DNA of 64,000 nucleotides from Chytridium lagenaria (GCA_025449115.1 JAHLKC010000089.1:1-64000); one strand, 5' to 3'. Positions 45,060-55,198 are shown, counted from the stretch's first letter. Numbers and translations are program-made. Notes: generated by a model from the sequence alone, not told the origin.

Positions 45060-45483
45060 CCTGTTTTTAATTATTTATTTATTACTACTACGTCGCTCCT
45101 TTACATGATTGGATTCTTTTTCCATATCGATGCAGAATAACTGTTAAACTTGATGACTTTTAAATATATTTATATGAAATTGCTTGCCAGGACATATATA
45201 CGTGGACGTGGTATATACTTTTAAAAGCTTAAAAAAATACAACGACATTCCTCGTATTACGGCGCTCTCCCAATTTCTTGTTGATAATAATAAAGTTTAG
45301 ACATCCAAAATGGTGCAGGTTGAGTTGTCACTCGTGTGTCTCTTTCTTGACAATCTCAGTCTTTCCCTATTAATAAATGGTCATTTTACCAGCAGCAAGA
45401 CACAGTTTACTGCATTTAATATAGATTGAACCACCATCCTCTGTTCATATCACCTGCAAATAATAAACCACACACAAAGAAAG
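45060..45483. other. Intergenic, promoter of the Asp-rich gene
   Basis: AT-rich, no gene seen. Confidence 0.5.
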
Positions 45484-46026
45484 ATGAGGATCACCGTACT
45501 CTCCGTCACCCTCCTCTCCGTCCTCTTTGCATCGGTATGCACCGCAGCACCCACAGAACAGGCCATCGGCCAGTTGGTGCGTCGTGAACAAGTTCAAGCG
45601 TGAGTGGCTGGATCAACGACAAACCTTTGATGGGCTGATACTTTTTACCACAGTTTCGATGCTTCCAACATTGCAAAAGACGACCTTGTCGCTGATGAAT
45701 TTGACATTGACGAGGTGGACGTGGATGAACTCGACTCTGATGAGCTCGAGGCTGATGACCTTGATGCTGATGAGTACACGGCGGACGAACTAGAGGAAGT
45801 CGATCTTGATGCTGGCGAGCTTGATTCGGATGAGCTTGACGCTGATGAGTTGGATGCGGATGAAATGGATGCGGATGAGCTTGACATGGACGAGTTGGAT
45901 GCGGATGAAATGGATGCGGATGAGGTTGATGCGGATGAAATGCAGTCAGAGGAGTTGTTGTTGTTCCCTGGGTTGGGACAGGCTTTTAACAATGTGATTA
46001 ATGGGTTGAGGAACAACAGAAAGTGA
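45484..46026 (+). CDS. Secreted Asp-rich pentapeptide-repeat protein
   Basis: Exon 1 (45484-45599) encodes a signal peptide (RITVLSVTLLSVLFASVCTA) and a dibasic site (LVRREQVQA). Exon 2 (45654-46026) encodes about 20 imperfect repeats of the pentapeptide (L/M/V)-D-A/S/V-D-E. Each unit is 15 bases: ELDADELDADEMDADELD and similar. A non-repeat tail follows (QSEELLLFPGLGQAFNN, ending NNRK). The frame is intact and the stop is a TGA at 46024-46026. Roughly every second residue is Asp or Glu, with hydrophobic residues at a spacing of five. Likely secreted and cation-binding, by composition only; no known domain. The dibasic site suggests possible processing. Confidence 0.8.
45700..45955 (+). repeat. 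15-bp coding repeat encoding DADE(L/M)
   Basis: About 17 tandem units of 15 bases with drift (GATGCGGATGAG, GACGCTGATGAG and variants). The codons for the same residue vary between units, which suggests selection on the protein rather than fresh slippage. Confidence 0.9.
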
Positions 46027-46424
46027 AAAAGGGGGACTCTTTTGTGCAGTTTTTAGATGGGGATCTCCTTTTGTCTTTCTTCTCATTGTTTTTTGTTTAT
46101 TGTAGAACTGATACCTTTTTGTTAGCGCTCATGTTTTTTTTTTTGGAGGGCCGCTTTTGGAGGTGTCGTTGTTTTTTATTCTTTTGTGTTTATCCATAGT
46201 TAGTCTGTGTTTTTCCCTTGTAATATTCAAACACCTGTGCTCAGTCGTACCTTTAGCTACCATTGGAGAGTCTCTGCAAGACCTTTTTTTATGTGTCCCT
46301 GTCCTAACCTTTCTTTGGCCGTTTTTTTGAACGGTGTTCAAGAAAATGCTTTTTCAAAGCACGATGTTGATTACTTTGAAAAAAGTAGATGTGGATACAG
46401 GTTACGTTGCATAGGGACAAATAT
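46027..46424. other. Convergent intergenic region
   Basis: T-rich 3' flank of the Asp-rich gene. A plus-strand open frame 46207-46632 is Lys-rich through A runs and unsupported. Confidence 0.45.
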
Positions 46425-47123
46425 CTACGAAAAAGACAACAAGACTTCAAACAAAAAAAAAACAAAAACAAAAGAACAGAAGCTGATAAAACATGTTTTC
46501 AGTACAAAAGAAAAAAACTCGAAGAAAAAGAAAGCTATTTTGCAGGTCCTCTTTAAACAGAGCATCTTTGGGGTATTTGAGCAAGTAAACGGAACGAAAG
46601 AAACAGAAGGTATCGCCCTACAATACGCATAAACACTCGGCAAGATGGTAGTTTCCCTACAACTCGCTGCACAATCCCTCACCACGTCCACCGCAAAGGG
46701 GTCCTACGGAAAAAGAAAGAGGGTCAAGAGGGGGGGGGGGGGGTGATGTCTTACACATATCCCTTGAAGTTGTCCTGATACGATCATGGAGAGGACTGTG
46801 GGTACTTTTTGGAGACATCCGATAGCGCAGGGAGAAAGGGATTGGAGGGTACGTGTGAGGTCGGTTTGGAGGTCGGAGAGGGGGGAGAGTTGGAAGGCGG
46901 TGGTGGTGGATCTGGAGGTGGTTGTTGGGAGGAGGGATGGACGGGATGTAGTGGTTATAGGGAAGGAGTCAGAGACGGAGCGAATGACAGGGGCGAGGAG
47001 GAGAGGTGATGGTTCGGTGTCATCGTTAGAGTGGGAATGTGGGGTGGCGGTGGTTAACGTGACGAGCTGAAGAAGGAAAAGTGCGAGGATGGGGAGAAGA
47101 GTCATTCGATGAATAGACGGCAT
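46425..47123 (-). CDS. CFEM-like secreted protein 1
   Basis: From ATG 47123, or the in-frame ATG 47105, the signal peptide reads MTLLPILALFLLQLVTLTTA. A Ser/Thr/Pro stalk (TTTSRPSLLPTTTSRSTTT) follows, then the CFEM-like core: LSPCAIGCLQKVP, GQLQGIC, DPFAVDVVRDCAASCRE and PSVYAYC. The cysteine pattern, CA-x-x-C, then C, then Cx3C and C, fits CFEM domains, which bind haem or anchor fungal surface proteins. One intron (46754-46704), next to a G10 run at about 46732-46742, separates the two Cys blocks. The true stop is unclear: the open frame runs on into a T-rich sequence that looks like 3' UTR, so the protein probably ends soon after 46620. Confidence 0.65.
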
Positions 47124-48193
47124 GACGCTGAGAACCCGGTAGAGATCAGTTGGTGACGAGAGCAGTACCGTCTTGGGTTTTTTAGTTTTGCCCTTCACGC
47201 TCAAGTTTGGATTAAAGTTGACGCACAGGGAACGGGTCCCAAAAATCGACCTTGTCAGCAGTCTGAACTTCCGGACACGGATCATTCACATAAAACTTGA
47301 CCGCGAAAGATCCTTTCAGCCGTTCACGTTTATCACGATGACTCCAAATCCCTTAGAAATCCTTTGGTCCATTTCATTACGCATATATTCGTTTTAGTTC
47401 AAGTAAACCCAACGGGATCATTGCCATCGTCTGCCACCGGAAGCAACCTCATCGTTTAACCACATACTTGGGGTTGAATGTCGACGCAACTTTTATCTAC
47501 AGCAAACACACACATTAACGCCAAGTTGAAAGAATGCAGGTAAGTCAATATTGAAAGAGAACCTTGGGCAAAAGTCAAACAAATATGTAAATGACGCGAA
47601 GGGAAGGCCACATGAATTAAAGAATTTACTCTCAATCTCACACTTGGCAATGCGTAAAGATATCCATTTCATAGAAACCTTCTGACATGCAACAAATGCC
47701 CAGCATATAGAACAAATTAAACACATATTATGTTCCCCACCGGTCAAGGCAAACGCACAGGCGTTGCAGGCGACAACGACGCTATCAGCTCCTCATGCCT
47801 TCAATTTAAATGGCCTGGGTTTGAAGCCCCGCGCGAAAAGGCCAATTCGAATATGCATTGGACATCTATCCAGGCTCAAGGGGGATGGAATACATGAGAA
47901 CGTAATTGCAAAGCTGATGTGTCAAAGTCCTTGGCCTAATTCCAAATTCAAACTTTCTAGCAACTCTAGAGTTCTGTGGGGAATGTAATGACTGTACGAA
48001 CATGAAATCAAGTCAGCCTACCAGTCTGTCGCGTCACGCATTTTCGATGCCATACGAGACGTCAGTCAAAGTCCTGATGCCATCTTGAGAATACACAAAG
48101 AAGCAAGAAGACAAACATTCGCGTATAAAACCAACCGCCATCCCCCATCTCACAACATCACCTCACCGTTCCATCCACCTCCCCAAGTTCCTC
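47124..48193. other. Intergenic, no gene seen, with promoter of the first Cys peptide
   Basis: Short frames on both strands (47456-47747, 47764-47988) have no support. The last 70 bases are the TATA-containing promoter of the peptide gene at 48194. Confidence 0.5.
48124..48130 (+). promoter_or_regulatory. TATA box of 12-Cys peptide gene A
   Basis: TATAAAA lies 64 nt before the start codon. The context (CCAACCGCCATCCC after it and CCAAGTTCCTCAT before the start) resembles that of gene C, where the TATA box is at 50238. Confidence 0.55.
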
Positions 48194-48424
48194 ATGATGT
48201 CAGCCACCACGAAATCCAAGATCTTCATCATGCTTTTTCTGCTTCATGGCCATGGCAAGCGTCATCAAGGCTCTTCCTGGAGGCGGTAGCAACGCCTGCA
48301 ACGATTGCGTTCGAACGTGCTGCAGAATAATTGCGCTATTCCTTGTGAACTTGCTCCCGATGAGTGCTCCAAGTGCTACAACAATTGCAGAGGGTGTTAT
48401 GATTTTTGTAAACCGGATTGCTGA
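48194..48424 (+). CDS. 12-cysteine secreted peptide A
   Basis: The signal peptide reads MMSATTKSKIFIMLF then FMAMASVIKA, and the mature part contains ACNDCVRTCCR, NNCAIPCELAPDECSKC and YNNCRGCYDFCKPDC, ending at TGA 48422-48424. It has the same 12-cysteine spacing as peptide C at 50326: CxxC, x3, CC, x3, C, x3, C, x6-7, CxxC, x3, C, x2-3, C, x3, C, x3, C. The frame is off by one base in two places, in a T5 run (after CATGC, about 48231) and an AA (about 48326). They cancel, so start and stop are in one frame. Small, secreted, disulphide-rich, no domain I know; antimicrobial, effector or adhesive roles are all possible. Confidence 0.65.
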
Positions 48425-48849
48425 ACTGTGTATGAGATTCGGAGAATAAAATGAATGATCTGCGGAATGTTTTTTAAATGTACCTTCTTGATAGCATTTC
48501 TGAATAGACATTTTATAAGGTTTAAGTTCAAGAGTTGAGTTTCCGAAGAAGTATGTAGATATGGAAAACGCGAATGGATGTTACATCAGGGGAGACCTTT
48601 ATGCGAAGGCCGTTCAACAAGAAAAGAGAAGGTCACGAGGATATTCCTAGACGGGGCGAGCAGACCGTACCCCCGTTCCTCAGAAAACGAAACGGGAAAT
48701 CAAACTCAACACAGTAGACAACACGGCTACCGGAGAGCTTGGAAGGACATGAATATATTAAGTAAAGATATTTCATCGCCCCCCGTCATCATAGGCTATC
48801 CCGTCTACAAACCACATACCCCACCTCACACACAAAAAGTAAACATAAG

Positions 48850-49090
48850 AGAACCATCATGCGATCAAAAGTCTGCCGTACCACCTTCCAACAGTATCAA
48901 TTCCCTTCCAATTCTCAAGTTTTGTCGGCCCTTCCAACACAGAACACAATTCTCTTCTGCTTCATCGATGGCGAGCGCCGTCCACGCCTGCGACTACAAC
49001 ATATGCATTGATGACTGCTGCGTTAACACATGCACCATCGATGACGGTTCTGATCCTGACATGATCTTTTGTATCCTTTCAAGTCCATAA
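48850..49090 (+). pseudogene. 12-cysteine peptide B, truncated relic
   Basis: The 3' part of a signal peptide (reading LFCFI in one frame) and MASAVHACDYNICIDDCCVNTCTIDDG align with peptides A and C through the fifth cysteine. After that the sequence diverges and ends at TAA 49088-49090. No start codon is found at the place of the family start. The junction coincides with the left edge of the 203-bp tandem duplication, so a rearrangement probably removed the 3' half. Confidence 0.6.
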
Positions 49091-49450
49091 CTTAAGACCT
49101 GCCAGGTATCTAGAAAACATATGAAAGCATGGCACTAGATGTTGCTCTGACTTTCTTTTCAAGAGGGTGTCGAGGAGGTGAGGATGACGTCGGTAGTAGA
49201 TGTTATGCTCAAAGTTTGACGAGGCGATGACAGTGGGGAAAAAGAGCGTGTAGTAATCCTGACATGATCATTTGTATCCTATCAAGTCCATATAACTTAA
49301 GACCTGCCAGATATGTAGAATGCATATGAAAGCATGGCACTAGTTGTTGCTCTGACTTTCTTTTCAAGAGGGTGTCGAGGAGGTGAGGATGACGTCGGTA
49401 GTAGATGTTATGCTCAAAGTTTGACGAGGCGATGACAGTATGAAAAAAAG
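49053..49450. repeat. Tandem duplication, period 203 bp
   Basis: ATCCTGACATGATC at 49053 and 49256 starts two copies that are about 95% identical over roughly 195 bases, both ending near GACAGT followed by AAAAAGAGCG. The first copy begins inside peptide relic B. No open frame is conserved between copies with clear coding character. Confidence 0.9.
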
Positions 49451-50325
49451 AGCGCATAGTTTTCCCCCCAAAAAAACAAAGCTAGATAATATTCGCCGCG
49501 TTCACGCCGAATAAAGTTTTGACGCCGGGATAACGTCCCCAACATCTCCGTAGCATCCAAGCAATCAAGACACGCAGAGTTCAAACACATGCTCCCATGT
49601 GTCTCACTCCTCCATCCAAGACAAACAACAACGCGCCTCCAAGAAAGTCTTCTCAACGAAACAGGGTAACTCTTCTTATCAACTTATGTACGAGGAAATT
49701 TATGCGTCCACAAGGCTGAGAGCACATCGCATGGTTGACTTGGACATTTCAGCAAACTCTCCAAAAAAGGCGTGAAGCTACTATCAACAGGTCTTGCAAA
49801 GCATTTGCTCGGCATAGGACTCCTGAAGGGTAGACTGGGACGCGCGCAAAGGGCTGACTTGGGCCATAATTTCGGACATGTCCGGAGGTATAAGAGAATC
49901 GACACGTCACTCAGGGCCGATGGCGGCAAACGAGTAGAATGCGAGGCGCGTTATCGTTAAGGGAGGATAAGATCCCAGTCAAAGAAGGTTTGAAAGGTAG
50001 TCTATAGATAACAAGCAGGGTTAAATACTGTTTGTAGAAGGAGTGGATAAGCAATGAAGCCAGCTAACCTATGGATGCGTAGTGTCATGTGGATAAACGC
50101 CCATGAAACATTTACGCGTAAAAGAAAAAAAAGATATTAGCCATATCATAAAATAACTATCAGCTTGAATTTAGTATTAAATAAAAAAAACCAAAAGAGA
50201 ATAAAAAAGACAAACAAGAATATAACTCTTTTTGGCATATAAAAGTACGCCCATTCCACCCTACTTTTCCTCCACCTCAAAAGTCCAACTCAACTTAAAG
50301 AATCTCCTCCAAGTACCTCATCGCA
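49451..50325. other. Intergenic, no gene seen
   Basis: Short frames (for example 49684-49929 minus) have no support. The last 90 bases hold the promoter of peptide C. Confidence 0.5.
50238..50244 (+). promoter_or_regulatory. TATA box of 12-Cys peptide gene C
   Basis: TATAAAA 82 nt before the start, then a CT/CA-rich leader ending CCAAGTACCTCATCGCA before ATG, matching the leader of gene A. Confidence 0.6.
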
Positions 50326-50543
50326 ATGACCAACTCCAAATTCTTCAAGATCTTCTTCATGCTCCTCTTCTGCTTCCTTGCCACAGCGACCGTCGCTCAA
50401 GCCTACACCTGCGAACGATGCATCGACGACTGCTGCGTCAACACCTGTACGGACCTTGCAGCATGAGTGTTCCCGGGCTTTGCGCTAGATGCTACCGCAC
50501 TTGCAACACGGGGTGCGCAAAAGCGTGTAGCCCTCCTTGCTAA
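50326..50543 (+). CDS. 12-cysteine secreted peptide C
   Basis: A signal peptide MTNSKFFKIFFMLLFCFLAT is cut near AQA|YTCERC. The mature part, about 47 residues, reads CERCIDDCCVNTC, PCSMSVPGLCARCYRTC and NTGCAKACSPPC, ending at TAA 50541-50543. One base is missing in a GG pair (about 50455) between the fifth and sixth cysteine; adding it restores a single frame with 12 cysteines at the same spacing as peptide A. Without the correction the peptide would stop after NTCTDLAA. The gene has no intron. The best-preserved member of the cluster; no known family. Confidence 0.7.
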
Positions 50544-50920
50544 AATCTTGTGGCTAAACAATGGCGTATTGAATAAATAATGTGTCGGCATAATGCTTGC
50601 TGAGACTTGATCGTTTGAGAAAATTGATATCCCTTTTCGGTGAAAATTGCGCAGAAGGAATTGTGGTGGGGTTCAATAGATTGCGTCTATTTGAATCGAT
50701 ATGCAACAGGGGAATGGACAGAAAAATGAAAAAAACCGATATAAAAAGAATGGGGAACGGGGATAATTGAATGGATTATGAAAAAGTATAAAAATAGCAA
50801 GGGGATATGGTGAATGAAATTAATACTGCGGGAACAGGTATGCGGTGTCGAAAGTAAGAAGTCTAGGAGTCTAACGCTTGTGGTACGTTAAGTGCCTAAT
50901 ATCACCATAAGTAAAATACA
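50544..50920. other. Convergent intergenic region
   Basis: 3' flanks of peptide C and CFEM-like 2. No gene seen. Confidence 0.5.
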
Positions 50921-51577
50921 TTAAAAATAAATGACTGCGACGCCTGTAAATATTCCACCCGCAACACCCGTCACCATCAGTCCAGAGAATTTGCTTAAAG
51001 ACCCAGCTGTTACAACTCTCGCTGTAGGGAGAGGCGCAGGCTTGGGGACAGTAGCGCAATACGATTGAATGGTATTGAACTAACGAGCAGTCAGTTTACG
51101 AAAAAAACGCAAAAAAAGGAAAAAGAAACCCACAATGCTGTTATCACTGGGACAAGTTCTTCTGCAATTCTCCAAAATCGTCGGTGTGGATGGATCCAGA
51201 CATGCTTCCGAGATTTTATCGGAGAGTGCGATCGAGACCACATTGAGGATGTTGCCGAGACATCCTGTTGCGCAGGCTGTGAGACCGTTGAGGCCACCGA
51301 GGAGGTCAATGAGGTTCGGGAGGGTTGTTGATTGGGGGGAGGGGAGGGTAGGGCGGATGGTGGGGACTGCGATGGTGGGAATAGCAGTGCGAGGAGTAGA
51401 GCTGGGAAAGATGGTGGAGAAGGTTTGAGGAGTTTGTGTGATGACTTCGGGTGGTTCGGTGACGTCCAAGGAGGCAGTTGACTCCAAAGTAATGAGTGAG
51501 AATTGGGCGGTAGCTTTGTGGAGACAGGCGAGGAGGGCGAGGAGGAGGGCGATCAGATGTGCTGCTGATGAGGGCAT
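50921..51577 (-). CDS. CFEM-like GPI-anchored protein 2
   Basis: Exons 51577-51134 and 51079-50921 (GTGGGT donor, GTTAG acceptor) give about 200 residues with an intact frame. Signal peptide SSAAHLIALLLALLACLHKATAQ, then a Thr/Pro/Ile stalk. The Cys core is NGLTACATGCLGNIL, DKISEACLDPSTPTI, ENCRRTCPSDNSI and SYCATVPKPAP, the CFEM-like pattern seen also at 46425-47123. The C-terminus is a GPI signal (FSGLMVTGVAGGIFTGVAVIYF). CFEM proteins act in iron or haem capture, wall structure or host contact; which one applies here cannot be told. Confidence 0.77.
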
Positions 51578-52292
51578 TCTCGTTCAGAGGTAGTCGTCAA
51601 GAAGGATGAGGAAGCAAGGGGTATGATGGATCCAACGAAACTAAAGTGCTGAAGAAAATGCATTTTTGTGTTAATTAAGGAGGCTGATCTCAAAAAACTA
51701 ACAAGCCGTCTGTTGGCTCCGTCTCACCCTCCAATAAACCTTTGAGCGACGCCGTCGTGCTGAACGGCTAGCCCGCGGTTTACTGGATACCACGCAACTC
51801 GGATGGCCACGTAGGTACGAAATAACTTTCGCCAACTTGCCAATACAGCCAAATATCCTGTGTATGTAAGAGTACTTACGGCGATGACTTATCCAGATTA
51901 TCACGGCATTCACGTAAGACATATCAAGTTTTGCAATGGAAGTAAGAAAAAGAGGGAATTAAAATAGGAAGATAAACAAACGGAGAAACCCCGAAATAGT
52001 CGGTAATCCCGTACCATTTATCACCATATCGCTCGAATTAAGCCTTCTTCCAAATATTATAAACATTAGAACGAAGCATGGTACGAAAGCAATAAGGAAA
52101 GCAAGAAAAAAAAATATAATCTAGATCTCAGGTATATTCACAGAACGTCCCGACAAAACCCACCAACAAACATGGAAAACACTTAAAAATATACATTGTC
52201 TAAATGGCCTCAAAGAGCCATACCCCCGACCACCACCTTCTCACAGCCCAAATCTCCTTGACAATGAGAAAAACCATAACATTCAAGCATCA
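51578..52292. other. Intergenic, no gene seen
   Basis: Promoter side of CFEM-like 2 and 3' flank of the acidic protein gene. No supported frame. Confidence 0.5.
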
Positions 52293-53210
52293 TCAATAAA
52301 CCCAAACGGATGCGCCTCCACACCTGACGGCGGGTAGATGCGCATTCGCATTAACAGGGCTAACAACCTTCCCATTCAGACTCCCCGTTGAGGCATAAAT
52401 CCTCCCTGGAGGCGCAACTCCCTCTACGATAGCCTCATCCGTCGGCTCTAGGCTCGATTCCGTCGCCTCCTTTGCCAATGGCGGCGGTGCTTTTCCTTTC
52501 CCACCTTTCCTTGGATCCACTTTTTCCATGCTTGTCGCACGGTATGATTGAATGGGAGTTGCTTTGGGACGGTCTTTGGAACCAAACCACGATGTTTTGG
52601 GTTTTGGGGTTTTAGGGACCGTGTCAGCGCCAAAGGCGTTCACGACTCGCGGAGGACCCGCGTCATCCTCTTCCTCCTCCTCCTCATCTTCCGGTCGTTC
52701 ATCATCTTGTGGAAGTGTAGGTCTGCTATCAACACCCTCATCCTCATCGTCATCAAAAGTGAGTGTGATCTCGTTAGGTTGATTTGACGATTGCTTTTTC
52801 CGTGTACTTTGGGAGGTTTTCAGGTTCTTGCGGGTGTCTTCTTCTACGGGTGGTGGGATGGTGGCGGTCTTCGGGCGAGGGTCAGTGTCAGGGGATTTTT
52901 GGGGTGCTGAGGGATTTGGGTCGACGATTTCGTTCTCAACCTCCTCATCAAGTGCGGTCATAGAATGTGCGACAAAAGTATACGGGTCTCGAGATGGTTC
53001 AGAGGGAGTTGGGGGGACAGATTTAGAGCCAGCGGTGGTGGGAGGTTCGGGGGGTGGTTGTTTTGTAGGTTGATCGACTTTGATCTCTTCAACATAGGTG
53101 GTTTGAGGCTGCACTACGGCCACTGGGAAATAAACTCTTTAGTGCACGGACTATGGACCCAGATCGTGATGAGACTAACCTTTCTTTCTGGATCCACCGC
53201 AACAAGACAT
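52293..53210 (-). CDS. Hypothetical MSCC-start acidic, disordered protein
   Basis: Exon 1 (53210-53180) is 31 nt and encodes MSCCGGSRKK; exon 2 (53122-52293) continues VAVVQPQTTYVEEIKVDQP. The middle is Pro/Ser/Thr-rich with acidic runs (TLTFDDDEDEGVDS, EDEEEEEEDDAGPP), and a basic part follows (KTPKPKTSWFGSKDRP, KVDPRKGGKGKAPP). The N-terminal Cys pair beside basic residues could be palmitoylated and hold the protein at a membrane. No folded domain is visible. The last codons after NANAHLPAV may be altered by an indel. Confidence 0.65.
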
Positions 53211-53773
53211 GATGACGCAATATGATGTCAACCGCAAAAGAGGCCCAGTAGAAAACTCTCTTCACGTAGACTGTGATCCCAAGAGGACGTCCAAGGGCAC
53301 GATGTATATAGTACTGGTTTCCTTCAAAGCCGCATGCACATATGAAGAGACTGCGAGAAACGGAATCAAACGAGGTCGTGATGATGATCTTGCATGCGAA
53401 TCCAGCGTCAATCCGTATATAGAACCCGAACAATGCGAACCTAAGGTTTTTTTACTCTATTACCGAGAAGATACTCCACTATACGAACGGATCGCTGCTC
53501 GTTGCCATTGGGAAAGCGGCCAGTTGAGTTGGTAGATTAGGAAAACAGACAAATGCACAACTACAATGCATTGTAGGTCGCAGGCTAATAGCATACAAAA
53601 AAAACAGATAAAAAGCGCTTGCTTCGCCAGCCGAGACTAGCAATCTGAGTTTACTTCTCACCACCGCCCACTATCATCCACTCCCCTTGGATTACCATCA
53701 TTCGCGCATCCGTCCCATCGCTGGCCGTCAACAACGTTCCATCATCAAACCACTCATTAAAAGTTGATTCTCG
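53211..53773. other. Divergent intergenic region
   Basis: A plus-strand frame at 53209-53535 lies over the leader of the minus gene and has no recognisable domain. Sequence at 53656-53770 reads partly protein-like on the plus strand and may be an exon of the next gene. Confidence 0.4.
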
Positions 53774-55198
53774 ATGATGTCACACGAAGAGGGAAGGCGA
53801 GAGGCTCGATGTCGATGCCTGAACGTCTCAGTGCAGCTCGCAAAGCTCCACGACGTCTACGCCGTCGACGTACCTGCATTCAAGGAGCTCAGGAGGGCAA
53901 CACTCAATCCTCTGGGGGGAGTCACCATGGTAAGATTAATTGCGTTGCGCAATACCCAGTTCTCATGGGGTGTTCACAGGTGCATCCTTCTCTTGCAGAA
54001 ACGGTTGCCGATGCGGTTTCTGGATGGGACTGTTGTGCGCTGTTTGAATTGTGAATCTATTGTTTAACGCATCACAACCTCAAACCGTTGGAACGGTGTT
54101 TCTAGCGCCTGACATAAAGGTGAACCATTAAAAAAACTCACTCTCCTGATGAAATTGCTCACACCTTTAACTATTCTCAGATAGGCGATGATATATCTGA
54201 AACCCGCAAATCCTCTGACTACAGCGAAACATTCGGTATCGTCCTCTTTAACACCAACCAGCCAAACGCAGGAGGTTAGGAACTACTTTTTTTTCACATA
54301 CATTGACGAATGAATATAGACATTGTAGTTGGAGCTGCAGAGACTGGTGTTTTTGAGACTATTGAAACGACATATCGAAAGTATGTTGAGACTCAGAAGC
54401 AGCTTACGCAAGAAGCGATAAAAAAGGAGAATGCGCTATTGCAAGAAAAACTTGCAAAAGCGCAGAGGGAGCATGCGAAGTTGTTGCTAAAGCTGAGGAG
54501 TCATAAGCGTGAGTTTTTAGTTGAATCATACCACGACGAAATTCCGGCATCGGGGGTTTTTTTTTTGGGGGGGCTTTTCATATCTTTTTCTAACCTTTAT
54601 TTTTTGACGTCGATAGGAACTCCAGTAAAAGAAGTAAGAGCACCAATTTTTTTCCGTTTAACATACTTACCTTCAAAAAGCAAACCCTCACTTCACCCTA
54701 TACTCAAACCGCCGCTCAAGTCTCCCCCATACCCTCCGTCACCAACCCCGCAGCACCTCACACAGACGTACTCTCCTCCTCCTCCAGAAGCTCTACCACT
54801 TCCCGCAAAGTTCATTTCGTCGAATCTCCACAACGCCCTCAAGACGATGACGACATGTTTGAGCTCGACGAAGATGCATCCACATCACCCCAAAAAAAAT
54901 ATATCGACGATGACCATCTCGACGTTGATCCCGATCCGGTTATTCAAGGTAACTTGCCGTCTCCCTCTATATTATTAAAAATTCCGTAGAAACCAACATC
55001 CCTGTAGGATCCCTTCTTTCCTCATCCATCCCCATTGGAATCCCACAGTTCGGTTCATACAGGGAAGATATTGCAAGGGAACAGGCGGAAGATGGGGAGG
55101 ATTTCGTGGCCCCTCATTTGATTGTGGCAAAGAGTTTTACAATGTCTGAATCACTGAGTGGACGGCCTAGTCCTCGGAAAGCTTCCTTGGCAATATAA
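53774..55198 (+). CDS. Coiled-coil protein of unknown family, multi-exon
   Basis: Exon pieces in order: HEEGRREARCRCLNVSV, LAKLHDVYAVDVPAFKEL, then after a CTTGCAG acceptor KRLPMRFLDGTVVRC, NASQPQTVGTVFLAPDIK, an exon from about 54181 (IGDDISETRKSSDYSETFG, IVLFNTNQPNAG), an exon at 54307 (IDIVVGAAETGVFETIETT) and a coiled coil (KENALLQEKLAKAQREHAK). A Ser/Pro linker and an acidic segment (DDDDMFELDEDASTSP) precede the last exon (about 55009-55198) with FVAPHLIVAKSFTMSES and PRKASLAI. The start is uncertain and at least one frame break lies at about 54045. The style, a beta-rich N-terminus then a coil, could suit a cytoskeletal or ciliary protein, but I do not recognise it. Confidence 0.5.

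Noticed and set aside
45645..46016. Ser-rich minus-strand frame over the Asp-rich repeat
   Set aside because: Antisense of a 15-bp coding repeat; the plus frame has a signal peptide and an intron.
50450..50470. A 15-nt GT...AG stretch in peptide C that could look like a micro-intron
   Set aside because: Too short to splice, and removing it creates an immediate stop; a missing G restores the conserved cysteine spacing instead.
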